A stretch of DNA of 22,992 nucleotides. It comes from Hypsibius dujardini. Taxonomy: Eukaryota; Tardigrada; Eutardigrada; Parachela; Hypsibiidae. A program made the position numbers and the translations under genes. Location of the stretch: contig LRSR01006021.1 in assembly GCA_001579985.1 (NCBI GenBank), positions 1-22,992 on the forward strand. Reading direction: 5' to 3'. Positions 1 through 19,406 of this stretch are shown here, one piece after another. Position 1 is the first letter of the stretch, and each line of letters starts with the position of its first letter. The notes beneath the pieces were generated by a model, which was given only the letters and a program-made list of their open reading frames with translations, was not told the origin of the DNA and searched no databases.

Positions 1-1400
1 ATCTCGGGTTTGTGTTACTGTATGAGTTTGGTTCAGGGTTTAGGTCTTAGTGTAGGTCTAAATCTAGATACGTGTGTTTGTGTCTGTGTCTGTCTGCGTC
101 TCCATATGGGTTTGGGTTTCGAGAATGCTTTTGATCTGACAAGGGAATATTTACTTGTATCAGCCTGAGATTGGGTCCAACTTTTTTTTAAGAATACATA
201 CTATCAAACCATGATTTTAAAAAATATGACTGGTGCCCCACAATTCCGTTTGAAATGGAGAAAATTGGAGAAGATTCCTGTTGCGGCAGCTTTTTTATGC
301 TTTGGCAGTAACGTTGATTGATTGATTAAACACGGTACAATACAGTAGCGACGCTATCTAAGGCGCAACTGTAACCACGCCGCCGGGCTGTTTGCTCCCC
401 ACTCCGTCTGAAATTTTCTAAGTATTTAATTCCAAGTATTCACCGTTAAAAATCTATCGTTTCTGTTTAAACTGCTCGCATTTTTTTTTACCGAAAACCG
501 CAAAAGTATAATTTCGAAGCGCTGGTCTTTGCCTCATCGATTGTTTCACAATCAGCTAAAATTTGCCAGAGCGGAGAAAATTGGAGAGCCTACCCTCCAC
601 CGGTGGCTAACGTAAGTGCCTGTTTTTTTTCTGGTTGATTGATCTCTTGATTGAAAATTTGTGAAGATCACTGAGCATGTGGGCACTTGGCAAGTTGCTT
701 GATTGAAGACTGAGACGCATTACCTGGGTAGGTAGTTTTGTACGCACACCTGAGGCCATATGTATGAAAAACGCAGTTTGAGTTGCGCAATAGAATCGCG
801 TTGCTATAGTAGTGTTTATTAACGAAATGTTTCATCAGCAATTTTCTCCAGTCCACCAAATAGGAATTTAATTATTCGGTTGATTGTCTAATGATTTTGA
901 CAGACTGGTTGTTCGAGATTTTGCAAAACCTTGTCGTTGTGGTATACCGCTGTAATTTTATCCGTTGCGGCTGTTGTATCAGTATTCTCTACTTTGACTG
1001 TTACTGGAACAGATTCGAAGATGCCGGTTACCATTTCCGTAGTCCCGACTCGTTTGTCAAATAATTTGCGCATCGATTTTTGTTTGCGTGAACCGTTAAA
1101 TGGGTAAACGAACAAAATATTTGTCGTAATTCAATCCATCTCAAACGGAATTGTGGGGGACCAGTCATATTTTTTAAAATCATGGTTTGATAGTATGTAT
1201 CCATTAAAAAAATTTGGGCCCGATTTCAGACTGACACACGTAAATATTCCTTTGTGAGTCTCTTTATATCTATTTATGTTCATCTCTTTGCTCTGCATAA
1301 CCAGATTCACGTGAATGGTTATACAGTGGGGTTTGTATAAAACATGGTATATTGCAATTGTATATTGTAGTTAGTAGTTGTTTTTAATATTTAGTAGTAG
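1..1400 (+). repeat. Dispersed repeat, copy A (interrupted by two elements)
   Basis: Bases 1-139 and 1258-1400 together match the reverse complement of about 5315-5610, for example the shared stretches TTTGTGTTACTGTATG near the start and ACCAGATTCACGTGAATGG near 1300. The match is split by the inverted-repeat element at 140-1254 and ends where the element at 1401-1639 begins. The window opens inside this copy. No protein is encoded. Confidence 0.75.
140..1254. mobile_element. Non-autonomous DNA transposon with ~120-bp terminal inverted repeats and TGA target duplication
   Basis: Bases 140-259 and 1135-1254 are inverted repeats of each other (about 120 bp, few mismatches). Both carry ACATACTATCAAACCATGAT and an outer end CAA(G/A)GGAATATTTAC. 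The element is flanked by TGA at 137-139 and 1255-1257. The uninterrupted site exists in copy B (5460-5462, minus strand), where TGA occurs once, so the boundaries rest on an empty-site comparison. The interior (260-1134) has no recognisable transposase; the longest open frame is 75 codons on the minus strand (888-1115). The superfamily is uncertain: a 3-bp duplication fits several DNA transposon groups. Confidence 0.8.
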
Positions 1401-1639
1401 CTCGCGATCTCAAGGGACAGCTAAGCCCCGCCTCCCTCAGTATGACTCGATTGAACGTTCAATTTGATTCACTCTTCCCTGATTGGCTAATTTCATACAG
1501 CTTACTCGTTGTGCTCGATTGATTGATTTCCGTGTAATTGTCTCTACAGTGGTAACTTGGTGAACGGCACTGAATAGGCACGGTCCGGGTTGACTAAAAT
1601 TTACGGGTAGGGCAGAAAAGTGTCCCTTGGGATCGCGAG
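1401..1639. mobile_element. Short inverted-repeat element (MITE-like), 239 bp
   Basis: Its ends, 1401-1419 and 1621-1639, are 19-bp inverted repeats with one mismatch (CTCGCGAT(C/T)(C)CAAGGGACA type). It lies at the 3' end of copy A of the dispersed repeat. The target-site duplication is not clear; TA is possible. It encodes no credible protein. Confidence 0.6.
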
Positions 1640-1891
1640 TATACGGTAATATAATGTATGACAATCATTAAGCCTCTAACAAGAAACTTTATAGCAATAA
1701 CTCAAAAGAGAAGGGTGGAATCGCCTGAGGACGGTGCTACAGGTGCGAGAAGTTAACGCGGCAGTACAGTATTTATATTTTATATATTAAGAAGCTATTT
1801 TCACTTACTTAGGCGTAGCCTAGGTGTTATATGCACTGGGTTTTTTTAGACATCATTAGCGAGAAAGACACCAACCACTTCTTGAGACTTT

Positions 1892-1916
1892 AACGATCTC
1901 CATTTTTGAGATCGTT
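1892..1916. repeat. Perfect 9-bp inverted repeat (hairpin)
   Basis: AACGATCTC (1892-1900) and GAGATCGTT (1908-1916) are exact reverse complements separated by 7 bases. It is a local hairpin in intergenic sequence with no assigned role, and could be chance or the remnant of a mobile element. Confidence 0.5.
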
Positions 1917-2096
1917 GCTCAACATTTCGAGTCGATTTTGCCGTATGATGGATTTTTTTTTTCACGAGGAACAGTCATTCGTCGTTCCATCTGTTTTTGA
2001 GTTTGACGGAGGCTCTCCTTCACTGAGTTTTTATTCTGATATTCCTGTTGAAGTTTGCGTGTCGTTTCCGCTCTAAATGGGCCGAGCTTTGTCAAA

Positions 2097-2160
2097 GTAG
2101 CACCTACATAGTAGCACCACGTTGCACCTAAGTGGAAGCACCGCGTAGCATAACGTAACG
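2097..2160 (-). repeat. Degenerate copy of the decamer array, inverted
   Basis: The plus strand reads GTAGCACC, GTAGCACCAC, GTTGCACC, AAGCACCGC and GTAGCATAACG in succession. The reverse complement is a worn string of (G/A)TGCTA(C/T)GT(G/T) units like those at 6714-7184, in the opposite orientation. Confidence 0.6.
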
Positions 2161-2534
2161 CCACTTGGCACTGGGTTGTAAATGACAGTTTAGATTGTGT
2201 CGCAATTTGTGTATCAACTTTGGCGTTACGAGTTGAAACTGTGCATTCAACATAAGGCATTTCAGCAAGCCGTAATAAATTAATATTAGCTTAGTAATAC
2301 GTCCAATAGAGGATAATCAGATGGTAATAAGGTAAAAGTTCACCTCGTGCCTTCATTTTCCCAAGCACTGAAAGGCATGAATAACAAACGTCACGTTGTT
2401 TAGTTTAATCAAAGAGACCTATCATCCATGTGAGTTTTATTTCTAAACATTCTTTCGCGTAGATAAAAAATGATATAACTTAGTTTTATAATCAAACTAC
2501 ACATTGATTGTTGATTTCTGAATCAAGGTCATGC

Positions 2535-3560
2535 TAATTATGAGCACAAGCTATTGCTCATGCTTCGCGTTCCCAAACGCCACAAAGAATATTTTAGCTG
2601 CGTCATAATATAATATATATATTTTGTATTTCTTATATTAAAAAAGCAGTGGAACTGATTCCGTATTTTTTGAGCGACTCTAACAAGCATTGGATTCGTT
2701 TGGAAACGTGTCGTAATATTGTGTATGTGTTTGTGTCCATGTCAGTGCTTTAAACTCTATCAGGAGTCAGTCACTTTGTCCGTGTCTGTAGCCTGGCCCT
2801 GAATATGTGACTCTGCCTCTAGTCGCAATTGTATCTAGGTCTGAAGATATGTGACCATGGCTGTGCCTAAGTTTTTGCCAGGAGATGTCGCTTTGTGTCA
2901 AGCTGTGAATTTGGAATTAGCTGTGCCACGTAGCATCTCTGAATCTGAGTAGGTTGTGTTACTATGGTTGAGCAGCCACGGAAGGACGTAAGATACCGTG
3001 ACCTGCCACAGCAGGGCGTAATAACGCGTAGCCTGCCATGACAGGGCATAGCAGCCCGTAGCTTTCCATAGAAGGGCGTAGTAACCCGCAGCTTGACATA
3101 GTCTGGTGTCATAGTCGTAGTTTACTTGAGCAGATCGCAGGAGTTTGATCAATGGATTGACGGACCAACCGATCAAGAGACCAAACGACAAATATATCAT
3201 GATACTCTAATTCCTAAAGGGAGTACCTACCACAAATGCACAACTGCCGTTATTTTCTCGAAAGTATTGCCCAATTTTTGGATAGAATTTTATGACATTC
3301 ATGGTAAGTGGCTCAATGCGCATTCATTTTCAAAATCTCAGAACATTATCGGGAAAAAAAGGAAGAGGAGTTTTTACTACGCAGTAGGGAAAGTTGAACT
3401 ACGCACTAGGGTTCAGAGTCCAATTATCATCGTTCACTGACAACAACCGCACTGTATAGAGTTTGTTTAAAGCATGGTAGTTGAAGTTTGTAATTAGTAA
3501 TTATCTTTGGTATTTTATAGTTACGTAGCTGTATATTTTAATTGTAATTTATAATGTGTT
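2535..3560 (+). repeat. Dispersed repeat, copy C (diverged)
   Basis: The left part (2547-2583, CAAGCTATTGCTC and what follows) matches the reverse complement of 5787-5823. The stretch near 2725 with TGTGTTTGTGTC matches copy B near 5640. The right part (3441-3560) loosely resembles the 3' sections of copies A and B. The middle differs and holds the 30-bp minisatellite. A plus-strand open frame of 104 codons (3126-3440) is not recognisable as a protein family. Copy limits are approximate. Confidence 0.5.
2971..3120. repeat. Minisatellite, five diverged 30-bp units
   Basis: Units begin at 2971, 3001, 3031, 3061 and 3091 with exact 30-bp spacing and share the pattern CC(A)...AGGGCGTA..A.C.CGTAG. 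Because 30 is a multiple of three, the minus strand stays open as a 10-residue repeat (pattern YYALLWQAT), which is a by-product and not a gene. Confidence 0.75.
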
Positions 3561-3784
3561 TTTAGCTAGTTGTGATTTTTTTAACGGTTCATAAAAATAA
3601 ATATGAACTAATATCACATATTAATCATGACTAAACAGTTTTTTATTACAGGCTTAATGATTGTCAAACATTATGTTAAGATTGACATTATATTACATAT
3701 ATATGTATCAAACAGCATGATCAAGTCAGGGCGTTAAAACTAATGATTGATGATAAGAGTATCATGATATACTACTATATGTAA

Positions 3785-4355
3785 GAGAACATCCGTTAAT
3801 TACATCAGTAATTTTTATTAGGCGACCCAACACCCTCCCCCAACGTCAGAGTTTGTCAGCATCTTTGTAACGCCCTGTAGATCTTCAGTTTCTGACGTCA
3901 GAAACCATAACCCCTTCCATTAAAAAATATTTTTTTAAATGCGTCTTTATCACTCCAAATTGGGCCTGTTCTCCACCAGTTCTCGTTCACGCGCCGGTAA
4001 CTCTCTCGTTTGGGAATTTCGGGGCAAGAACTAACGAATACATCGATAAACAGCTGATACGGCGTGCTCGATTTCTGTGAACATGTTTGCTGAACAGCAC
4101 AGCACGCGCATGGCTCTCCAATCAAATTTCACTAAACTATTTGAAATCCTTATTTTCACAGAGCTTGCTGGAATTTTCAAGGGATGTGTAATGCTAAAAA
4201 AAAGTTCCAAAATTGATCATTTCTAAGCCTACTGGGTTCCCCAAAGCTGACGTCAGGACGCCGGCCTACCCTCCATCCCGTCCAGTCAGAGTTGTCAGGT
4301 ATTTTTTGCATCCCCACCCCACTAACCAATACTGACGTCATTAACGGATGTTCCC
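3785..4355. mobile_element. PIF/Harbinger-like MITE, 571 bp, TAA target duplication
   Basis: The ends are inverted repeats of about 28 bp: G(A/G)GAACATCCGTTAAT(T/G)AC at 3785 onward and its reverse complement ending at 4355. Flanking TAA occurs at 3782-3784 and 4356-4358. A 3-bp TAA duplication with ends rich in G is typical of PIF/Harbinger elements (established), but no transposase is encoded. The interior contains several TGACGTCA-like palindromes near each end, and no gene is recognised. Confidence 0.7.
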
Positions 4356-4403
4356 TAAACAGAGAGTTAAATGTTAGGCCTAAACAGAGAGTTAAATGTT
4401 AGG
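4354..4403 (+). repeat. Perfect 25-bp tandem duplication
   Basis: Bases 4354-4378 are repeated exactly at 4379-4403 (unit begins CCTAAACAGAGAG and ends GTTAGG). The first copy overlaps the right end of the 3785-4355 element and its TAA flank, so the duplication arose at or after insertion. Confidence 0.9.
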
Positions 4404-4435
4404 GAATGCAGATTCAAAAAACTAAAAAACATCTA

Positions 4436-5031
4436 CAGTAAAACTCGTCAAATGTAAACCTCAAAAATCCATAATTTTTGTTCAACTTATACGAGAAATT
4501 TACATTAGTCTAGCGGCCCCCAAAGGCCCCCGGGGTGGGGAGAGAACGAAATTTCTCCCAGTAAAACAAAGTGCCGGTAGAAATTCTGCACTGCAGTTCT
4601 ACTTAGCCACCGCAGCATTTTGTTTCATATGACCGAGGTCCTTCAATAGCTAAATTTCTGAACAAGAATCAGTTCCATTGTCAGCGTTTTACTTTCACCG
4701 ATTGGCACCATTGAAAAAATTAGAACGTACAAAAACTAACACATGCAGCTCAATACGCAGATAAACACGGTAGGGGTTTGCAGGCTGAAAAAAAAGAAAC
4801 GAGCGATTTCGTCGAAAAGTTTCAAGGAAAATGTCATATTTAATTTAGAGGAGATGCATTTTACATGGTTGACCGTGAAATTTGTTTAACATACCATATA
4901 GAACAAAAATATTCACATCAAGTTTGGCATCCCTATGCTATTTGTATGGAACGAAATTGGTACAGAAGGAAAAGTTCAATATAGACGAGATATTGCATAT
5001 AGAAGAGGTTTACATTAGTCGAATTTTATTG
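4436..5031. mobile_element. Tc1/mariner-type MITE, 596 bp, TA target
   Basis: The left end CAGTAAAACTCGTC..ATGTAAACCTC (4436-4462) and the right end (5006-5031) are inverted repeats of about 27 bp with a few mismatches. TA flanks both sides (4434-4435 and 5032-5033). A TA duplication with CAGT/CAAT ends is the Tc1/mariner pattern (established). There is no transposase; the interior includes a GC-rich patch near 4510-4540 and no gene. Confidence 0.65.
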
Positions 5032-5033
5032 TA

Positions 5034-5314
5034 GTTAAGAATTTGACGAAAAGAAACACTCGCGGAGAAGGTAAAAACCTTAACAAAGAGTTAGCAGCAC
5101 TGCGGTATGGTACTGTAGTATATAAAACCTTTATCGGTAAAGATTTAGAAAGGTAAATTTGTATTTCAGTGCTCAGAGAAATGAATTTAATAATTAAAAA
5201 AATATTCATATTCTTCATTAAAAACACAAACACAAACTAAGAACTATAATGCTAAAGTACAATTACGTGACAAATAAGAATAAAAAGTACAATATACAAC
5301 TGAAAAATTCAATT
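5034..5314. other. AT-rich intergenic, nothing recognised
   Basis: A low-complexity AT-rich stretch between the 4436-5031 element and copy B of the dispersed repeat. No exon, RNA gene or repeat boundary is visible. Confidence 0.4.
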
Positions 5315-5830
5315 ACGAAACTAATAAATAATAAAAACAACTACTAACACAAATACAATTACAATATACCATGTTTTACACATACCCCACTGTATAACCA
5401 TTCACGTGAATCTGGTTATGCAGAGATAAACATACGTAAAGGTAGGCAGATAAAGAGACTCAGATCAAAACCCAATCTCAGAACCCAAACCCATACAGAA
5501 ACAAAACAGACACAGATACAGACACAAACACAAACACACGTACATAGATTTGGATCTACACCAAGAAGTAAACCCTGAACCAAACCCATACAGTAACACA
5601 AATCTGAGATACAGACATTCGCACCGGCATTGACACAAACACACATTCACAGATAGTAACCTAGGCATAAACAGGTAGAGATTTAAAAAGTTAAGAATCC
5701 GTTAGAATACGGCTCGTTATGCATTGAGATATACCTCAAGCGAGAAAACTACTGCTCCCAATTGTGCGAAAGTAACACCAACTTGGTGGCTTTTGCGAAC
5801 GCAAAGCGCGAGCAATAGCTTGTAAGTGGA
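5315..5830 (-). repeat. Dispersed repeat, copy B (inverted, uninterrupted)
   Basis: The reverse complement of 5315-5610 matches copy A (1-139 joined to 1258-1400), and the part at 5787-5823 matches copy C at 2547-2583. It keeps the empty target site of the 140-1254 element at 5460-5462. Its centre is ACAAACACA/CAGACACA rich. Limits are approximate. Confidence 0.7.
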
Positions 5831-6713
5831 TGATCCTAAACAGGTATCAGTCACTAGAACAGAAACAGCCTTAATATTCTTATCCTTCCAATTAAACTAG
5901 ACTACATAAGATCTAACTACGTTTTTGTTGTTTGGAACCAGTTATTTATTCCAATAAAAAAACAACTGAAAAATTAATGCCAATTACAGTGGCAGTTATT
6001 TTACTACAGCTAACTAGATATTTTAATTCAGTTTAAGATATCAAAAAAACCTACTAACCTCTCTTTCACATTAACAACTGGGTCAAAAAATCAAATATTT
6101 AAACGCTGTGCCCTTTCCAAAATAGACCTTTCTAATGAGTAAATAATAATTCAGTTGCATATGAAAATTTTGAAATTTAGTTCATGTTTTGTAGCGAGAA
6201 AACTACAATCATTTTACAATAAATTGTCAGCTACTCAGTTAATTATGTTTTAATTCAATTCATGCGTGGGTTTAAGAATATGCAATATGTAATTTAATTT
6301 GTTGTTGATTTAGGGCAAATTCAAGTATTTACGCGAACAGGCTAAAGCAGTTTACATAATTAAACATACCTCACGACACATGAAAAAAAGTAGTTTAGTT
6401 TGTTCTAATCTTATACATTCTGATCGAATAATAAATTTCACTAAAGGAGGAAATATTAGGCCGTTATAAGAAATACCTAAAAACATAAAGAAAAGGGTAT
6501 AGCAGTTGAGCCGAAATAACAATAAACCTTAGGCATCGTAAGAAAATATGAATTTTTCGTTAGTTCGCCTTGCTTGTCAACAAAATGACTAGCCAATGAT
6601 ACAGCCCATATTATATTGTGACAATGCATATCGGCCCATAGCTTAACGTCGCTAAATGTAGCAACAATGGATGAGTAATTTGATTTAAAAAAAATTTTAA
6701 AATTGATTACAAT
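5831..6713. other. AT-rich intergenic, no gene seen
   Basis: No exon-like segment or repeat array. The 13-mer GCGAGAAAACTAC at about 6193 also occurs at about 5740 in copy B, the only internal echo I noticed. Confidence 0.4.
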
Positions 6714-7184
6714 ATGCTACGTTATGCTACGTTATGCTACGTTATGCTATGTGGTGCTATGTGATGCTATGTGATGCTATGTGGTGCTATGTGATGCTAT
6801 GTGGTGCTACGTGGTGCTATGTGGTGCTACGTTATGCTATGTGGTGCTACGTTATGCTATGTGATGCTATGTGGTGCTATGTGGTGCTATGTGATGCTAT
6901 GTGGTGCTATGTGATGCTATGTGGTGCTACGTGGTGCTATGTGGTGCTACGTGGATGCTATGTGGTGCTACGTTATGCTATGTGGTGCTATGTGTATGCT
7001 ATGTGGTGCTATGTGGTGCTACGTTATGCTATGTGGTGCTATGTGATGCTATGTGGTGCTACGTGGTGCTACGTTATGCTATGTGATGCTATGTGGTGCT
7101 ATGTGGTGCTACGTGGTGCTATGTGATGCTATGTGGTGCTATGTGGTGCTACGTTATGCTACGTAGTGCTACGGTATGCTACAG
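6714..7184 (+). repeat. Decamer minisatellite, about 47 units, upstream of the ABCC gene
   Basis: Tandem units of 10 bp with pattern (A/G)TGCTA(C/T)GT(G/T) run from 6714 to 7184, with one- or two-base length slips near 6954 and 6990. Degenerate units trail to about 7262. Three-base differences between units are arranged in mixed order, as expected from repeated unequal exchange or slippage. The long open frames across it (6734-7126) follow from the 30-base common period and are not coding. Confidence 0.9.
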
Positions 7185-7435
7185 TAGACAACGGTTGGTT
7201 TCGGCGTATCACAATTTATTGTTGGCTACTATGATGCTTTGAGATGCTATTGCATGCTACGTGATATGATTTGCGACCCTCGCCCTGAATTTTTAAGGGG
7301 AGTACAAAGTCGCGCGCAGGTGGGAAAACATTGACAAGGTCACAGGCACATGTCGCTAAAGTTCTGAAAGCGCACTTTCACGCGCTAACTTCTGGCAAGA
7401 TCGGCTGTAGGAAAGCTGAAAAAACGGACCAAGGA
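7185..7435 (+). promoter_or_regulatory. Presumed 5' flank/UTR of the ABCC gene
   Basis: This is the only stretch between the decamer array and the ABCC ATG, so the promoter or 5' UTR should lie here unless an upstream exon exists. I see no TATA box or other definite motif. The reading frame is open from 7331 but has no ATG before 7436. Confidence 0.3.
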
Positions 7436-17517
<10,082 letters not shown>

Positions 17518-17674
17518 TACTCTTAGTCCCCCAGTGTATCCACCCTTCAAAGTCGCTAACTATTAAGCTTTCTTTATCCACGTTTTGCAAACGGTTCGAT
17601 GAGCCTGAGTTTGGCACAGGCACTGATGGTCTCAAATGAAGGTTATAGATGGGCAAATTTGTCAATCATAAAAG

Positions 17675-18180
17675 ACAAAGAGAGAACGACAGACAAGTAG
17701 TGACCTGGCAGACAGAGAGACCGACAGGCAAACAAACAGGCAAATCGATCAGAACGTGCAGAAAAAACCGCGCGCCACAGACAGACATAAATAACCAGCT
17801 GAAGGGCAGACAAACAGACAAACAGGCTAACACAATGATCAATACAGGCAGACAGACATAGATAACCAGCTGAAGGGCAGACAGACAGACAAACAGGCGA
17901 ACACTAGGACCAATGCAGGCAGTTATACCTAGTCGCCACAAACAGGCAGGCATAGCCAGCGGAAGAGCAGGCAGATAGACACACAAACAGGCACACGAAC
18001 TAATGCACTCAGTCATATCGATAGCCGTCACAGACATGCAGACAGGTACGCGGACTAGTACAGGCAGGTATAACTATCAGCCACGGATAGGTAGGCATAA
18101 GTAACCAAACCGACAGACAAACAGATCAATGCAGACAGAAGTAATTAGCCGCGACAGACAGGCAGATGTAACCATCGTCG
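17675..18180 (+). repeat. ACAG-rich higher-order repeat between the convergent genes
   Basis: Beyond simple GACA units, a longer unit recurs. CAGCTGAAGGGCAGAC occurs at about 17796 and 17867, and a diverged form (CAGCGGAAGAGCAGGC) at about 17957, followed each time by AACAGGC.AACAC.A..A.CAATGCAGGCA-like sequence. Units are about 70-90 bp and later ones are more worn. This occupies most of the 852 bp separating the two stop codons, so it probably lies in or beside the 3' UTRs of both genes. Confidence 0.75.
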
Positions 18181-18369
18181 GTCAGCAGTCAGATACTGTC
18201 AGATACAGTATTTCAACTTTAAAATTATGTCAGGCCTTTTTGGGACCACTTTACGGCAATATCTTCACCGAAAATCATCATCACTACAGGACAGTAAACC
18301 AGCCAAAAAAATACACATTGGTTGGAGAAAGGCACAGGATCATTCGCGCCGGGCTGTGCTGGGAGCCGC

Positions 18370-19364
18370 TCAACACTGCTCCAGGTCGTCTAACTCTTTA
18401 AATGAACTGTCAGTAAAGTGAGAATGAACCGACGGAATAGGCACAGTGGAAGCACAAAGTTGTTCGTCTTGCAGCCGCCACCATATATCATGGGTTAAAC
18501 GGTGGGTCCTCATACACCTACGGAAGATCAAAAGGCCGTTGAGTCGGAACAAACGAAAGTATTGCACTTTGAATATGGGGACAACCATGAGTCCCTCATT
18601 ACCAGAAAATTGCCGTGAGGCAACAAAAGGACACAGTCGCAGCGGCAACAACGATTACCGTCACTGTTGTTCCAACTATAAAAATATCTTCACTGTTAGT
18701 TATCAGGATAAGATGCAAATATGTAGACAACATCACACAAACAAAGGCACAAAGGCACATAAAGGGACAAAGACAGAGATAAAAACATAAACAGACAGAC
18801 CGACTGAAATAGTGCACACACATACGTAGTCTCAAATACAGACACAGAAACAGACTCAGAAATAACGACAGACACAAACACAAGCACATACACAGACACA
18901 ACAAGCACAACCACGGTGCTCATAAGTGGAAGGAGCTCAATTCCTTCTCCGCAGTTCACAGGTACTGCAACACGTACGTGAGTTTGTCCGGCAGCGAACT
19001 TCATCCCCAAGATATCCACAGAGTGGTGTGTCAGCTGGTGGTTTCTTATCCGGAGTATTCCATTGAATGGTGATTTCTGATGCATTCTGGAGGTTAGGCT
19101 GGGTGTGGTCGAGAAACATTGCTCTCTGTGGAAAGTGAGCGCCCATCCAATTGCCAAAGACGGACAGGCAGATTTTGGTTTGTCTCTCCCCGCTGTCATC
19201 GATGAAAATTTCGCCCATGGAACCCGCGGAAAATGATTTATTTAAAAACTGAGCCGCCAGCATCCGCCCATCAAAAACGTCTATATTTGCATGGATTGTC
19301 CTGTTTAGAACCTGAAAAAGTAACAAGGATAATATTTCAAGACAGAAAGACAAAAAGGCAGGCG

Positions 19365-19406
<42 letters not shown>

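Larger units (their letters stand above)
1640..2534. other. Intergenic, no gene seen; hairpin and degenerate decamer repeat
   Basis: AT-rich sequence without a recognisable exon. A minus-strand open frame of 113 codons (1919-2260) has no family resemblance, and its central part is repeat-derived. The region contains a short perfect hairpin (1892-1916) and, at 2097-2160, a degenerate inverted relative of the decamer array at 6714-7184. Confidence 0.4.

Noticed and set aside
888-1115. 75-codon minus-strand frame as a transposase remnant
   Set aside because: It lies inside the 140-1254 element but has no recognisable DDE or DNA-binding motif.
1892-1916. Bacterial-type terminator hairpin
   Set aside because: The 9-bp stem is real, but the window is eukaryotic and no transcript is seen ending there.
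1919-2260. 113-codon minus-strand frame
   Set aside because: Its second half is composition-wise protein-like (Lys/Gln/Arg rich), but the centre translates the degenerate decamer repeat. No family is recognisable and no splice context supports it.
3126-3440. 104-codon plus-strand frame
   Set aside because: It lies within the diverged dispersed repeat, directly after the 30-bp minisatellite, and matches no family I know. It could be an old transposon fragment but I cannot support it.
6734-7126. 130-codon plus-strand open frame (repeating Cys-Tyr-Val/Met-Trp pattern)
   Set aside because: It lies wholly inside the decamer array. A 10-bp unit without stop words keeps all frames open, so the frame is a repeat by-product.
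6714-7184. CRISPR array
   Set aside because: Units are contiguous 10-mers without unique spacers, and the genome is eukaryotic with spliced genes.
18180-18369. A further receptor exon with IAVKW, resembling a kinase-homology start
   Set aside because: A frame at about 18227-18287 (minus) could follow a poor donor near 18374, but it ends in a stop within 20 codons and no cyclase sequence follows. Treated as chance.
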